Shown here: positions 16,319 through 24,634 of the stretch, one piece after another | Numbering within the stretch: the stretch's first letter is position 1 | Layout: the number at the start of each line of letters is the position of its first letter | Assembly: GCA_002438565.1 (NCBI GenBank) | Contig: DJPN01000021.1 | Span: 62,001-126,000, forward strand | DNA length: 64,000 nt | Direction: 5' to 3' | DNA from: Alphaproteobacteria bacterium UBA6411 | GTDB lineage: Bacteria > Pseudomonadota > Alphaproteobacteria > CAAGCB01 > CAG-977 | Position numbers and translations under genes: made by a program | Notes under the pieces: model-generated | The model's input: only the letters and a program-made list of their open reading frames with translations | What the model was told of the DNA's origin: nothing | Database searches by the model: none

Positions 16319-16412
16319 TCACAATCTTGACCAGATCATTTTGCCCCGCCCATTTCGATAAATCCTGAAGGTATTTAGGTCTGTCAATAAGCTGTATCGA
16401 AGCGTTTCCCAT
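16318..16412 (-). pseudogene. N-terminal stub of an AAA_14/DUF4143-type ATPase
   Basis: From ATG 16412 (preceded by GGAGG) the frame reads MGNASIQLIDRPKYLQDLSK and reaches IVTGVRRCG, the start of the Walker A motif GVRRCGKST of DUF4143-type ATPases. It then breaks into the XRE sequence exactly at the P-loop. About 32 residues remain of some 400. The binding site and start are intact, so it may still be translated as a nonsense peptide. Confidence 0.6.
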
Positions 16413-16527
16413 TGAAGAATCCTCCATTTATATAAGCACTTGACACTTTGTACTTTTTGTAAAATCAATGGTTTCGTAAAACGCAGTTTACAAAATATGA
16501 TTTTTATCGTTTTTGAAAAGCGGTCCT

Positions 16528-18255
16528 TTATTCCCGATACAAGTGGCTTAAATCCAACCCGTCGTATTTCAGCTTGCAATTCACCGTTTCGCGCAGGACT
16601 TTAAGGCTGACTTCTCCATAATGTTCGGAAAGGCTTGAGCCGCGCTCCCATCCTTGAATACGCGTTACAAACTCCGGATTGGCTTCATTATTCCGAAACT
16701 CGGTACGCACCGTATGACGGAAACTGTGGAAGACGTGACCTTCTTCAAACTTATCCGCTTTGGCTTTGATCCCTTTGTTCAAGCTGTCTAAAAAACGACC
16801 GAACCATTTGGAAATATCATCGGAATAATGTCCTCGTGCATTGACGCGCAGTTCGGGAAACAGCCTCTTTTCTTTGCGCATTTCTTTCACATAGTTCAAA
16901 AAACCGATCTTTATCAATTCATTGTGTAGGGGAACAAGGCGAATCCCCGCCTTTGTTTTGACATGCTTTTCTCCTTCATCGTTAATGCTGATGACCCAAA
17001 CATCGTCAATTTGTCGGACATCGTTCGGGCTCAGTTGGCATAATTCGTTACATCTCGCGCCTGTGAAAATCCCCAACAACGGAATCCAAAAACGCGCATG
17101 TCTCGGATGTGCGTTGCCTTTGATTGCATATCCACGTTTGTCGTCCCGACACCCTGTGTAAATTGGAGCGTTGAAGATATAACTCAGTTGCCTTGCCGAA
17201 AAAGACAAACGTTTTATTTCGTCTTTTTCATTGGTTGCACACGGAACATCAACCGTATCATACGGATTCTCGATCAGATATTTATACTTAACCGCCCAAT
17301 CGAAAAAGCGTTTGATGACAACGAAGTAATCACCCAATGTTTTTGATCCGATGCATTCCGTCGGGTGTTTCTTTCCCCGTTCTATATCTTTCAATACGTT
17401 GTATGTATCAGGTTTGCTGCGCGCGCTGTTTTTCGTGATGAACGGTAACAGTTCGACGGCATGTTGCAAGTCTTCCGTCGTTACGGAACGCACCGTTTTA
17501 TCTTTGCCCAAGATCTCTTGTAAAATATGGATTTTCTTGCTGACACGGTTTTTGGAATCGGCGGATTTGTTCTTGCGGGAATTCTGGTTGTTGTACACCT
17601 CCGCCAATGCGTCCAATGTCATATCGGGTTTTAACGGCGTTCTTAACAACATCGGAGAAGAAACGATATTCTCCCCGGTCAGTCCCGAAGGGACGCCCAC
17701 AGTCAGACGTTGAGGAGGAATATCTGCTAATCCGATAGCGCAATGATGCATAAAATCGCAAAACTGCATTTCAGCGCGCATAAATGCTTCTTCTAAGACT
17801 CGTTTGGAAGATTCTGTGGGAAACGGATAATTATTCCGCAGTAAAAAGGACTGACACTTCCGTTCAATAATCACGTAATCCGCCACGGCATATTTTGAAC
17901 GCAACTGCGCAAACCGTTCCATATACGGTTCCGGTAACAACGGTTTTCCTGCGCAATTTTCCCGTTCTTCCGCAATTCGGGTCAGCAAATATTCGTATGC
18001 GAACGTTTCCGCTTGACTGCGGTCATAATCCAGCGTGTGTTCGTCCTTGTCGTATCCCATTTTTTTTGCCGTTTTTCCTCTGAAGTCCAACCGTTCGTAC
18101 AAGTCCGACATTACCATGATATAGCGTCTTTGCGCAATTTGCTTATTCTTGGTTCTGAGGGACACCCACAGTTGTCTTTTGCCGACCAGACTACGGAAAG
18201 CAGTCGGTACATTCAATACCGCATAATACGATGTCCCACGATTATAAAGGCTCAT
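16528..18255 (-). CDS. Tyrosine-type integrase with DUF6538-like N-terminus
   Basis: I place the start at ATG 18255 after CAGGTAACG, giving 575 residues. The N-terminus MSLYNRGTSYYAVLNVP followed by LWVSLRTKNKQIAQRR is the DUF6538-type arm-binding start common in alphaproteobacterial integrases. The catalytic domain has GARCNELCQL (first Arg), VKTKAGIRLVPL, HSFRHTVRTEF (HxxR) and a Tyr in SSLSEHYGEV. It lies about 110 bases from the 3' end of tRNA-Gln(TTG), with overlapping inverted repeats between. This is the usual layout of an island integrated at a tRNA. The gene is intact, so the island or a part of it may still be mobile. A matching 3' tRNA repeat at the other end was not found in the window. 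Confidence 0.9.
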   Translation of the reverse strand: MSLYNRGTSYYAVLNVPTAFRSLVGKRQLWVSLRTKNKQIAQRRYIMVMSDLYERLDFRGKTAKKMGYDKDEHTLDYDRSQAETFAYEYLLTRIAEERENCAGKPLLPEPYMERFAQLRSKYAVADYVIIERKCQSFLLRNNYPFPTESSKRVLEEAFMRAEMQFCDFMHHCAIGLADIPPQRLTVGVPSGLTGENIVSSPMLLRTPLKPDMTLDALAEVYNNQNSRKNKSADSKNRVSKKIHILQEILGKDKTVRSVTTEDLQHAVELLPFITKNSARSKPDTYNVLKDIERGKKHPTECIGSKTLGDYFVVIKRFFDWAVKYKYLIENPYDTVDVPCATNEKDEIKRLSFSARQLSYIFNAPIYTGCRDDKRGYAIKGNAHPRHARFWIPLLGIFTGARCNELCQLSPNDVRQIDDVWVISINDEGEKHVKTKAGIRLVPLHNELIKIGFLNYVKEMRKEKRLFPELRVNARGHYSDDISKWFGRFLDSLNKGIKAKADKFEEGHVFHSFRHTVRTEFRNNEANPEFVTRIQGWERGSSLSEHYGEVSLKVLRETVNCKLKYDGLDLSHLYRE

Positions 18256-18282
18256 CGTTACCTGCAAAATTCAAAGAGTGTT

Positions 18283-18313
18283 TATTAGCAGGTCTATTAA
18301 CAGTGCTAATAGA
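18283..18313. repeat. Overlapping inverted repeats upstream of the integrase
   Basis: TATTAGCA (18283-18290) pairs with TGCTAATA (18304-18311), and TCTATTA (18293-18299) pairs with TAATAGA (18307-18313). They lie between the integrase start and the tRNA-Gln terminator. They may be arm sites or an operator for integrase autoregulation. Confidence 0.4.
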
Positions 18314-18323
18314 TTCCACAGTA

Positions 18324-18360
18324 CAAAAAAGCCAAGTTCGTTTTTTTTCAACGACTTGGC
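18324..18360 (-). terminator. Terminator of tRNA-Gln
   Basis: On the minus strand, GCCAAGTCGTT pairs with AACGAACTTGGC across an A-rich loop and is followed by TTTTTT, nine bases after the tRNA 3' end. Confidence 0.8.
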
Positions 18361-18368
18361 CTTTGAAG

Positions 18369-18443
18369 TGGCTGGGGCGGCTGGACTCGAACCAGCGAAT
18401 GACGGAGTCAAAGTCCGTTGCCTTACCGCTTGGCTACGCCCCA
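18369..18443 (-). tRNA. tRNA-Gln(TTG)
   Basis: A full cloverleaf is readable: acceptor TGGGGCG/CGCCCCA, anticodon loop CTTTGAC with anticodon TTG, T-arm GGTTCGAGTCC, discriminator G and encoded CCA. The 3' end faces the integrase, so this is the likely attachment site of the island. Confidence 0.95.
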
Positions 18444-18558
18444 ACAAAGTTATTTTTCTGTATCCTATTTTCCCAATGCCGTCAAGCATTTTTATGCTTT
18501 TGGAAAAATTTTGATTGTTTTTTCCGCCAAATCGGCTATTGTGTCTGTTATTCAAAAC

Positions 18559-18635
18559 GCGCTCGTAGCTCAGCTGGATAGAGTATCGGCCTCCGAAGCC
18601 GAGGGTCGTGGGTTCGAATCCCGCCGAGCGCGCCA
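18559..18635 (+). tRNA. tRNA-Arg(CCG)
   Basis: Acceptor GCGCTCG/CGAGCGC, anticodon loop CTCCGAA with anticodon CCG, T-arm GTGGGTTCGAATCCCGC, discriminator G and encoded CCA. Confidence 0.95.
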
Positions 18636-18645
18636 ACTTAAAAAA

Positions 18646-18668
18646 AATCCCCAAAAGGGGATTTTTTT
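18646..18668 (+). terminator. Terminator of tRNA-Arg(CCG)
   Basis: ATCCCC-AAAA-GGGGAT followed by seven T, eleven bases after the tRNA. Confidence 0.85.
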
Positions 18669-18680
18669 GTTGGGGCAAAA

Positions 18681-18795
18681 CGGCGCGGAGAAGAACCCGC
18701 GGCCGTGGGTTCGGTGAGCGTCAGCGAACGACGCCGTCAGGCGGTCCCGTCAGGGACGAAGCGCATAGCGATGAGCAATCCCGCCGAGCGCGCCG
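18681..18795 (+). repeat. tRNA-tail element A: tRNA-Arg 3' sequence with a 63-nt T-loop insertion
   Basis: Beyond the terminator, CGTGGGTTCG (18704-18713) and AATCCCGCCGAGCGCGCC (18777-18794) repeat the T-arm and acceptor end of the tRNA-Arg just upstream. They are split in the T-loop by 63 nt (18714-18776). The insert holds ACGACGCCGTCAGGCGG, the hairpin GTCCC-GTCA-GGGAC and an AGCGCATAGCGATGAGC end. A CGGCGCG at 18681 pairs with CGCGCCG at the 3' end, closing the whole. A second element of the same layout follows the tRNA-Arg at 23972. It is not recognised as any known repeat family. Confidence 0.75.
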
Positions 18796-18809
18796 ACTTT
18801 TCTCGTTTT

Positions 18810-19559
18810 TTATGCTTTCAGACTTTTTTCAATCGCTTTGACAGCCGCGGGCAGCTGAGAAAACGCCATGATTTCGGCGTCGGCTTTCGTGCCGCAGTAT
18901 TCCTGTTCGCCTTGATTTGACCTAAACAGCACCGTTTTAATTCCCAGTTGCGCCGCCCCGAACACGTCGCGGTACATATCGTTGCCGACAAAGACGACCT
19001 CGTCCGCCGTCATTTCCATTTTTTTCAGCGCTTTTTTAAACAACCGTTCGTCGGGCTTGCGGTATCCGTAATCCCCCGACACGACAAACGGCCGGAAATA
19101 ACCGCCCAATCCGACGGAAGCCAATTCCGCCTCCGCCCATTGAGCCTGCCCGTCCGACACGGCCGCCAGTTTGTATTTCTTTTTCAACCCGTCCAGTGTT
19201 TTTTTCACATCGGGATACAGCTGCAGCCGGCGGCGCGACGCCGCGCGAAACACTTCGGCGGTGATTGCGGGCAAAAGCTTGCGTTTTTTGTGCGGCAATT
19301 TGCGGGTGAAATCCGTCGCATGCCCCTCAATCACTTCGGCGAACAAAGCAACTATGTCGAATTCGGGATACGGTTCGTTACTGTCCGCGCGCTGCCGCTT
19401 GTTGATTTCAAAGTATAATTCTTTGAGCTTCTCGGGCTTGATTTTAATCCCTTGATAATCCAGAAAAACAGACACCATGCGGTAAGCATCCAAGCTTTCC
19501 TCGTCCGTCCAAATGTCGCTCAGCGTTCCGTTGATATCAAAAATCAAACCGCGAATCAT
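18810..19559 (-). CDS. HAD-family hydrolase (phosphatase-like)
   Basis: Start ATG 19559 overlaps the stop of the APH-like gene (ATGA), giving 249 residues from MIRGLIFDINGTLSD. The motif DINGT replaces the usual DxDGT; the second Asp of motif I is Asn, which may lower phosphatase activity. Motif II is AAVSDGQ, motif III is the Lys of YRKPDE, and motif IV is FVGNDMYRDVFGA. This layout is typical of the haloacid dehalogenase-like group that acts on small phosphorylated molecules. As the last gene of a three-gene unit after a kinase-like protein, it may act on the same metabolite. Substrate unknown. Confidence 0.8.
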   Translation of the reverse strand: MIRGLIFDINGTLSDIWTDEESLDAYRMVSVFLDYQGIKIKPEKLKELYFEINKRQRADSNEPYPEFDIVALFAEVIEGHATDFTRKLPHKKRKLLPAITAEVFRAASRRRLQLYPDVKKTLDGLKKKYKLAAVSDGQAQWAEAELASVGLGGYFRPFVVSGDYGYRKPDERLFKKALKKMEMTADEVVFVGNDMYRDVFGAAQLGIKTVLFRSNQGEQEYCGTKADAEIMAFSQLPAAVKAIEKSLKA

Positions 19560-20536
19560 GCCTGCAGTCCTCCTTGCAGGCATTTTTCCGCCTCGTCAAT
19601 CAAACGGCGGCGATAACCGCGGTCAATCCAAAAATTGCGTCCGATGCGCAACAAAGTCGTTCCCATATAAAACGGCACGCGTTTTGTTACGGCGTTGAAT
19701 GCGGCTTCCGCATCGGGAAAGCGGCTGGCATATTCGCGCAAAAAGTGGTCAATGAACGGCTCGGCGGCCAGTCCGTCTTCCTTGGCGGACATAAAAAAAT
19801 GCTTCAGCTCGCCCGCCATGCGTCCGATATCCGACGCGCGGTCTGCATACTGGCAGCGTTCCAAATCAAACGTTTTCACAACGTCGAAATCCCCGAAAAC
19901 AAAGTTCGCGGGCGTTGCGTCGCCGTGTATCAGAACTTGGCAGTCTTCGCCCATTTCCGTTTTATCGCGCCATTGATCGCGCAAAGCGTAAAGAACATCT
20001 GCTTCGCCGTCCGCCAGCAAACTTTCATCCTGTTCAATGACTCGGTTCATATATTGGCACGCTTCGCTAAAGTCGGCGGGAACATCTATCGCCGTCCTGT
20101 TGTGCAGCTCCGCAAAGAAATGCGCCAGCGCGCCCAGTTTGTCATACAGCAACTGTTCGTCCTTGTCGTCAATGGCGCGGGAAATGATATCGCCCAGCAG
20201 TTCGCCCGTACAAAATTCGACCGCCAGAAAGTTGCTCAAATTTTCATTTTTGCCCAAAGGCGCGGCAACGTAAAACGGTTCTTCGTCAAAGCCGTACGAC
20301 CGCACTTTGACCAAATTTCCGTATTCGCGTTCCAAGCGTTTTTCGTCCTCGAAAAACTTGCCGATGATGCGCGCGCCCGTTTGGCGTTCTTCGTACAAAA
20401 ACACGTCGTTCGATCCGTTCAGCCGCCAGACGTGATAACAGGGGTCTTCACAAAAATCCGCAATTTGCGGCTGAATGTCGTATTTCAAATAGCCGTACAA
20501 ATCATCGTCCGTTTCAACCGTACCCAAATAAATCAT
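19556..20536 (-). CDS. Aminoglycoside-phosphotransferase-fold kinase
   Basis: Start ATG 20536 follows CAGGAGGACGGCA, giving 326 residues. The C-lobe motif LIHGDATPANFVFG (HGDxxxxN) and VVKTFDLERCQYA supply the catalytic Asp, Asn and second metal-binding acidic residue of the APH fold. In such proteins the substrate may be an aminoglycoside, choline, homoserine or another small alcohol. The N-terminal lobe has VFLYEERQTGARIIGKFF, with the probable ATP-binding Lys. The gene begins 14 bases after the autotransporter stop and overlaps the HAD gene, so the three are one operon. Function is not predictable from sequence alone. Confidence 0.8.
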   Translation of the reverse strand: MIYLGTVETDDDLYGYLKYDIQPQIADFCEDPCYHVWRLNGSNDVFLYEERQTGARIIGKFFEDEKRLEREYGNLVKVRSYGFDEEPFYVAAPLGKNENLSNFLAVEFCTGELLGDIISRAIDDKDEQLLYDKLGALAHFFAELHNRTAIDVPADFSEACQYMNRVIEQDESLLADGEADVLYALRDQWRDKTEMGEDCQVLIHGDATPANFVFGDFDVVKTFDLERCQYADRASDIGRMAGELKHFFMSAKEDGLAAEPFIDHFLREYASRFPDAEAAFNAVTKRVPFYMGTTLLRIGRNFWIDRGYRRRLIDEAEKCLQGGLQA

Positions 20537-20550
20537 TGCCGTCCTCCTGT

Positions 20551-23500
20551 TTAGAAAGCGTATTGAACCGCCGCAGACAAAGTTGATATCACATTGTTGT
20601 CCGACCTTTTTTGATCCGCCCACAGTTTCAGCCGCGTCCTGCGCGACAGATTGCTTTCCAGCCCGACCGACAAGGATAAATAGTCTTTGTCCGCGTCTTC
20701 CGCAAGCGATTCAAAGCTTGTCCGCGACGCGTCGTTGATAAAGTAAGCGGTCGTTGTCGGATTTCCGCCTGTCAGCAGTCTTTGCCAGCCGGCATCCAAA
20801 GTCAGAACGGCGTCCGCCCATATATAGCTCAGCTGCACCCCGGGCTGAATGGAAACGGACGTGTCGTTCGCGTCCGAAACCGACAGGTTGATTGCGGACA
20901 CTTCGCCTTTTTCCTTATAAGCGTCTTGATGCGTATAAGCTACATTCGCGCCGACATAAGGCCTCAATCCGAATGAATGGTCGCGGCGCGGCAAGAGCCC
21001 CAAAGTGTAACCGGCATTGATTCCGCCCTCGACCGTGTATCCGTTATATGACGATTTGCTGATGGCGGAAAGTCCCGTGATATCGGTTTTGCGTCGTCCT
21101 TCGTAACGCTGGACGCCGCCCAAAACAACCGCATCCACATTGACGCGGCCAAAGCGCGTCCCTGCGTAAACGCCCGCGCGGTAATCCTGCACAATCATTC
21201 TGTCGCCGTCTTGGGCCGAACGCGTATGGGCGAATCCCGCCGTCAAACCAAGCAAAAAGTCGTCGGACGATTGCCAATCAAATCCGAACTGTCCGCCGAC
21301 CGTATCCGATTTTTGCGTGCTGCGGCTTGTCTTTCCGGACACGCCGAAACGCGCATGACCGCCCAAAGCTTGCGCCCAAATTTTTGCCGTCGAAACGTCG
21401 TCGCCGCCCGACCTGCCGCGGTAATAACGCCCCCGATACCGGAATTGCGGCGTTTGATTGCGCAAAGCGGGAATGACTTCGCGCTGACTGCGGATTTGAA
21501 ACAAATGCGAATAAACGTTGTTCGCCACAGTCCCCGACAGCGGCAGGCTTTGATTCCGCACGGCTTGAATTTGGTCGCGCACGGTGTTTATCGTTTTTTT
21601 CAGTTCCGTTCCCGATTGATAATAATAGCCGCGGAATTCTTTGTTGCCGTCCGTTTTAAACATTTTGTCGATTGCTTTGGCAACGGACAGTTCTTTCGCG
21701 TCCAGTTCGGGCATGTTTGCCGGATCGCTCATATTCAAATAGGTAACCGTCATATTCAAACTGTTCCCGCTTTTGACCATCTTGCCGTCAACCAGCCCGA
21801 TTAAGCGGATGGAGTCTTTGAAACCGCTCCCCACGGTCAAAGAGGACGACGCTTCCAGCACAGTATAAGTCTTTTCATCGTTGTACATCGCCAAAACCGA
21901 TGTCGCCGCCGTAAATTGGCCTTTTGTCAAGACCGCCTCTTCCACGGTCATTTTCAGCAAATCGCCGTTCGCGTCGGTCAGCAAGGCGATATTGCCTTCG
22001 TTCGTAAACTTTTTCACGGAAAACGACGAACCGATTGTCGCCCCTTCCTTGTTGTTCAGCTCGCCGCCGGAAACGGCGACGGTTTCAAGCACGCCGTGGT
22101 TGTTGAAAACCGCCGAATCCGTATTTTGAATCGTCCCGCCCAAAGTTCCCGCATAATAATTGAACGTTCCCTCGTTAATCAAAACCGCCGTTTCGGACGC
22201 CGTCGCCGCAAGCGAACCACCTTTCATCGTAAACGCCGATTGATTTTTCAAACCGCCCGTCAGCGCGCCGCCCGTCATGGTCAAAACGCCCGCGTTGCCG
22301 ACTTCCCCCGACAATGTTCCGCCGGAAACTTCGGTTTTGCCCGAATTGCTCCACGCCCCCGCAACCGAACCTTTGCTGATTGAAGCCGTCGTTCCCGCCG
22401 CGATGTCCACCGCGCCCGCAATCGCCGCGCCGTCGACAACCAGTTTTCCCGTTCCGCCTGTTTTTGCGCCGCCTTCCAAAGCTCCAGTCAGCTTCAACGT
22501 TCCCGCGGAAACGGACGTGTCACCTTTATAAGTGTTTTTGCCGCTCAGCGTCAGCGTTCCCTCGCCCGTTTTTTCAAAACCCAATTCCTCTGTCGTGTTT
22601 CGCTGGGAAATATCATTTGAAAACACAACGTCGAATTTCGTCGGAATTTCCAGCGTATATACGGCGGAATCCATGCGCGAACCGTCCAAAGCCCCCAATC
22701 CTTTCAAAGCTTTGCCGACATCCAAAATGCCCGCGCCGTACGCCTGCGCATAAGTAATTGACGCAAATTCGTACATTTCTCCGTCTTTCGTGCAGGATGT
22801 CTTTCCTTCGTTGCAGGTCAAGCCCAACTGCTTGATAACATCGTCTTGCGTAACAACCGCTTCGTTTTCGCCCGCCTTGTTGTCCGTAAAATAAACAATT
22901 CTGTATGCCGTATCGCCGTCTTCATCGGTCAGCTGCTGTTCCGCATAGGCCGAAAAGCCCGAAAAATCATTATTGGCCGTCGTCAGCAATACGTCACCGA
23001 TTTGCTTGCCGCTCAGAAACGAAAACTTTTCCTGCACCAAAGCCGCCGCGCCCGATACAATCGGAGCCGCCGCCGACGTCCCGCTGACAGCCTCGTAACC
23101 GTTATTCCCTTCTCCGCCCGTTGCCGCGTAAATACCGACACCGGGGGCGGAAATCGTCCAATTCGCCGCATCCCCCGCCAAATTTGTAAAGCTTGCCAAA
23201 AAAGAGGAACTGCTTTTGTCTTGCGAGGAATCAAACGCGACAACGTTAATCACATTTTTCAGCGTGCCGTCTGCAATCGGCGCCGCCGCGGGCAATAACG
23301 GATTGACGCCCATTTCGTTTCCCGCAGAAGCGACCAGCAGCTTGTTGGACACTTTACGCGCCAAATCCGCATATGCCTTTTTTGCCTCTTCGGTCAAAGA
23401 ACTGCCCCAACTGGCATTAATAATTTTAACGTCTTTGTACGCATCCGACGCCAATGTATCGAAAATAGAGCTTATCGTCTGACAGGTCGTGCAAACCGAA

Positions 23501-23853
23501 TTGTCTTCGCTGGCTATGTCCTTTCCCGAAAAAGCCAGCAAATACGAATTGTACGCCACCCCCTGCAAACCCAGATCGTTTTGCGCCGCACCGATAACCG
23601 AAGCAACCGCCGTGCCGTGATTTTGCCGATGATCGCCCGACAGCGTCATTTTGTCCTTAAATTCCTGATGCGTCGCCCAAAAACCGTTGTCAACGATTGC
23701 GACGCGCACATCCTTGCCGGACAGCCCTTCTTCATACGCCGAGGACAAGTTGATGGCGTCCCACGCGGATTTATTGACATTGTATTCGGCATCCGAAGCC
23801 GACGCGGCGGCGGGGAACACCAACAAAGACAAAACAAACGGCAGTTTATTCAT
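20551..23853 (-). CDS. Subtilisin-type serine protease autotransporter
   Basis: The 1,100-residue protein starts at ATG 23853 with a signal peptide (MNKLPFVLSLLVFPAAASAS). An S8 peptidase domain follows with Asp55 (VAIVDNG), His79 (QNHGTAVASV) and Ser260 (SGTSAAAP). Next come autotransporter-associated repeats (TLTLSGKNTYKGDTSVSAG) and a Gly/Thr-rich beta-helix to about residue 650. The last 280 residues form an autotransporter beta-barrel ending VQYAF, the typical aromatic C-terminus recognised by BAM. It is expected to be secreted through the outer membrane and to act at the surface or be released by cleavage. A CTTC-type Cys pair is present near residue 121. It heads an operon with a kinase-like and a HAD gene. 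Confidence 0.93.
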   Translation of the reverse strand: MNKLPFVLSLLVFPAAASASDAEYNVNKSAWDAINLSSAYEEGLSGKDVRVAIVDNGFWATHQEFKDKMTLSGDHRQNHGTAVASVIGAAQNDLGLQGVAYNSYLLAFSGKDIASEDNSVCTTCQTISSIFDTLASDAYKDVKIINASWGSSLTEEAKKAYADLARKVSNKLLVASAGNEMGVNPLLPAAAPIADGTLKNVINVVAFDSSQDKSSSSFLASFTNLAGDAANWTISAPGVGIYAATGGEGNNGYEAVSGTSAAAPIVSGAAALVQEKFSFLSGKQIGDVLLTTANNDFSGFSAYAEQQLTDEDGDTAYRIVYFTDNKAGENEAVVTQDDVIKQLGLTCNEGKTSCTKDGEMYEFASITYAQAYGAGILDVGKALKGLGALDGSRMDSAVYTLEIPTKFDVVFSNDISQRNTTEELGFEKTGEGTLTLSGKNTYKGDTSVSAGTLKLTGALEGGAKTGGTGKLVVDGAAIAGAVDIAAGTTASISKGSVAGAWSNSGKTEVSGGTLSGEVGNAGVLTMTGGALTGGLKNQSAFTMKGGSLAATASETAVLINEGTFNYYAGTLGGTIQNTDSAVFNNHGVLETVAVSGGELNNKEGATIGSSFSVKKFTNEGNIALLTDANGDLLKMTVEEAVLTKGQFTAATSVLAMYNDEKTYTVLEASSSLTVGSGFKDSIRLIGLVDGKMVKSGNSLNMTVTYLNMSDPANMPELDAKELSVAKAIDKMFKTDGNKEFRGYYYQSGTELKKTINTVRDQIQAVRNQSLPLSGTVANNVYSHLFQIRSQREVIPALRNQTPQFRYRGRYYRGRSGGDDVSTAKIWAQALGGHARFGVSGKTSRSTQKSDTVGGQFGFDWQSSDDFLLGLTAGFAHTRSAQDGDRMIVQDYRAGVYAGTRFGRVNVDAVVLGGVQRYEGRRKTDITGLSAISKSSYNGYTVEGGINAGYTLGLLPRRDHSFGLRPYVGANVAYTHQDAYKEKGEVSAINLSVSDANDTSVSIQPGVQLSYIWADAVLTLDAGWQRLLTGGNPTTTAYFINDASRTSFESLAEDADKDYLSLSVGLESNLSRRTRLKLWADQKRSDNNVISTLSAAVQYAF

Positions 23854-23971
23854 AGCGGCAACTTTCAAAAATTTTTTAGGATTATTATAAAATCAAAGAG
23901 GATAACAAAAACTTAAAAATCAAAAAAAGCTTGCGCTTGTGAATAAAACGGGCTAAAAACAACAGCGGTGC

Positions 23972-24048
23972 GGTCCCGTAGCTCAGCTGGATAGAGCAAC
24001 AGCCTTCTAAGCTGTGGGTCCCGCGTTCGAATCGCGGCGGGATCACCA
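23972..24048 (+). tRNA. tRNA-Arg(TCT)
   Basis: Acceptor GGTCCCG/CGGGATC, anticodon loop CTTCTAA with anticodon TCT, T-arm CCGCGTTCGAATCGCGG, discriminator A and encoded CCA. Confidence 0.95.
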
Positions 24049-24052
24049 AAAT

Positions 24053-24086
24053 AAAAACCCTCGACTTGTTCGGGGGTTTTTGTTTT
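24053..24086 (+). terminator. Terminator of tRNA-Arg(TCT)
   Basis: AAAACCC and GGGTTTT pair around CGA/TCG, followed by T-rich sequence, just after the tRNA. Confidence 0.8.
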
Positions 24087-24092
24087 ATGTGA

Positions 24093-24200
24093 AATCCGCC
24101 GGCGAGAAGGACGCGGGACGCGTTCGGCCGCCCTTGGCGACGACGCCGTCAAGCGGGGGCGAAAGCCCCGAGCGTTAGCGAGCAACCGCGGCGGGGTGAT
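24093..24200 (+). repeat. tRNA-tail element B: tRNA-Arg(TCT) 3' sequence with a 57-nt T-loop insertion
   Basis: CGCGTTCG (24119-24126) and AACCGCGGCGGG (24184-24195) repeat the T-arm and acceptor side of the upstream tRNA-Arg(TCT), with 57 nt inserted in the T-loop (24127-24183). The insert has ACGACGCCGTCAAGCGG, a GGGGC-GAAA-GCCCC hairpin with a GNRA tetraloop, and GAGCGTTAGCGAGC. It shares core and layout with element A at 18681-18795, but its flanks match its own tRNA, not the other one. Confidence 0.75.
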
Positions 24201-24634
24201 ACTTTTTATTTTTTGATTTTGGCTCTAAAATCAAAAAAAAAAAACGCACTTAAATCAAAGCGTTACAACTAATCAGATTTAACGTCCGTTTGATTCGGGA
24301 ATTTCGGGCAAAATCTGCCGCCACTCGAAATGATAGAAAATTTGTCATTCTTGCAAAATATTATTGCAATCAAAAGCTAAGTTTGCTATATGCAATAAAA
24401 ACGGAGGATATCTTTGAAAAAATCTTTCGTTCAAACGAGGAAGGCAGGGGGATAAAATCGAATGAACACAGCATTTGTCAGATATTGCGGATATATAAAA
24501 TGCCCCCCCCCCCCTATACGAACGGGAAGCCCCGCTTATGTCCAGAGCAATCAGCTTAAAACACGGGGGAAAAGTGCCGTCAACGCGCTTCTCAATCTAA
24601 ATCCCGTTCACTTGATAAATTGAGGAGAGGCTTC
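24201..24634. other. Intergenic region before the heptose operon, with a C11 tract
   Basis: No convincing gene. A run of eleven C at 24504-24514 lies about 120 bases before hldE, where slipped-strand changes in length could alter transcription. A weak 89-codon frame (24290-24559) crosses the tract and reads it as Pro-Pro-Pro; it has no recognisable features. A long A-run lies at 24233-24245. Confidence 0.5.

Noticed and set aside
18271..18841. Frames spanning the tRNA-Gln and tRNA-Arg genes
   Set aside because: They read through tRNA genes and terminators and have no protein-like features.
24290..24559. 89-codon frame upstream of hldE
   Set aside because: It crosses the C11 tract, has no binding site and no recognisable motif.
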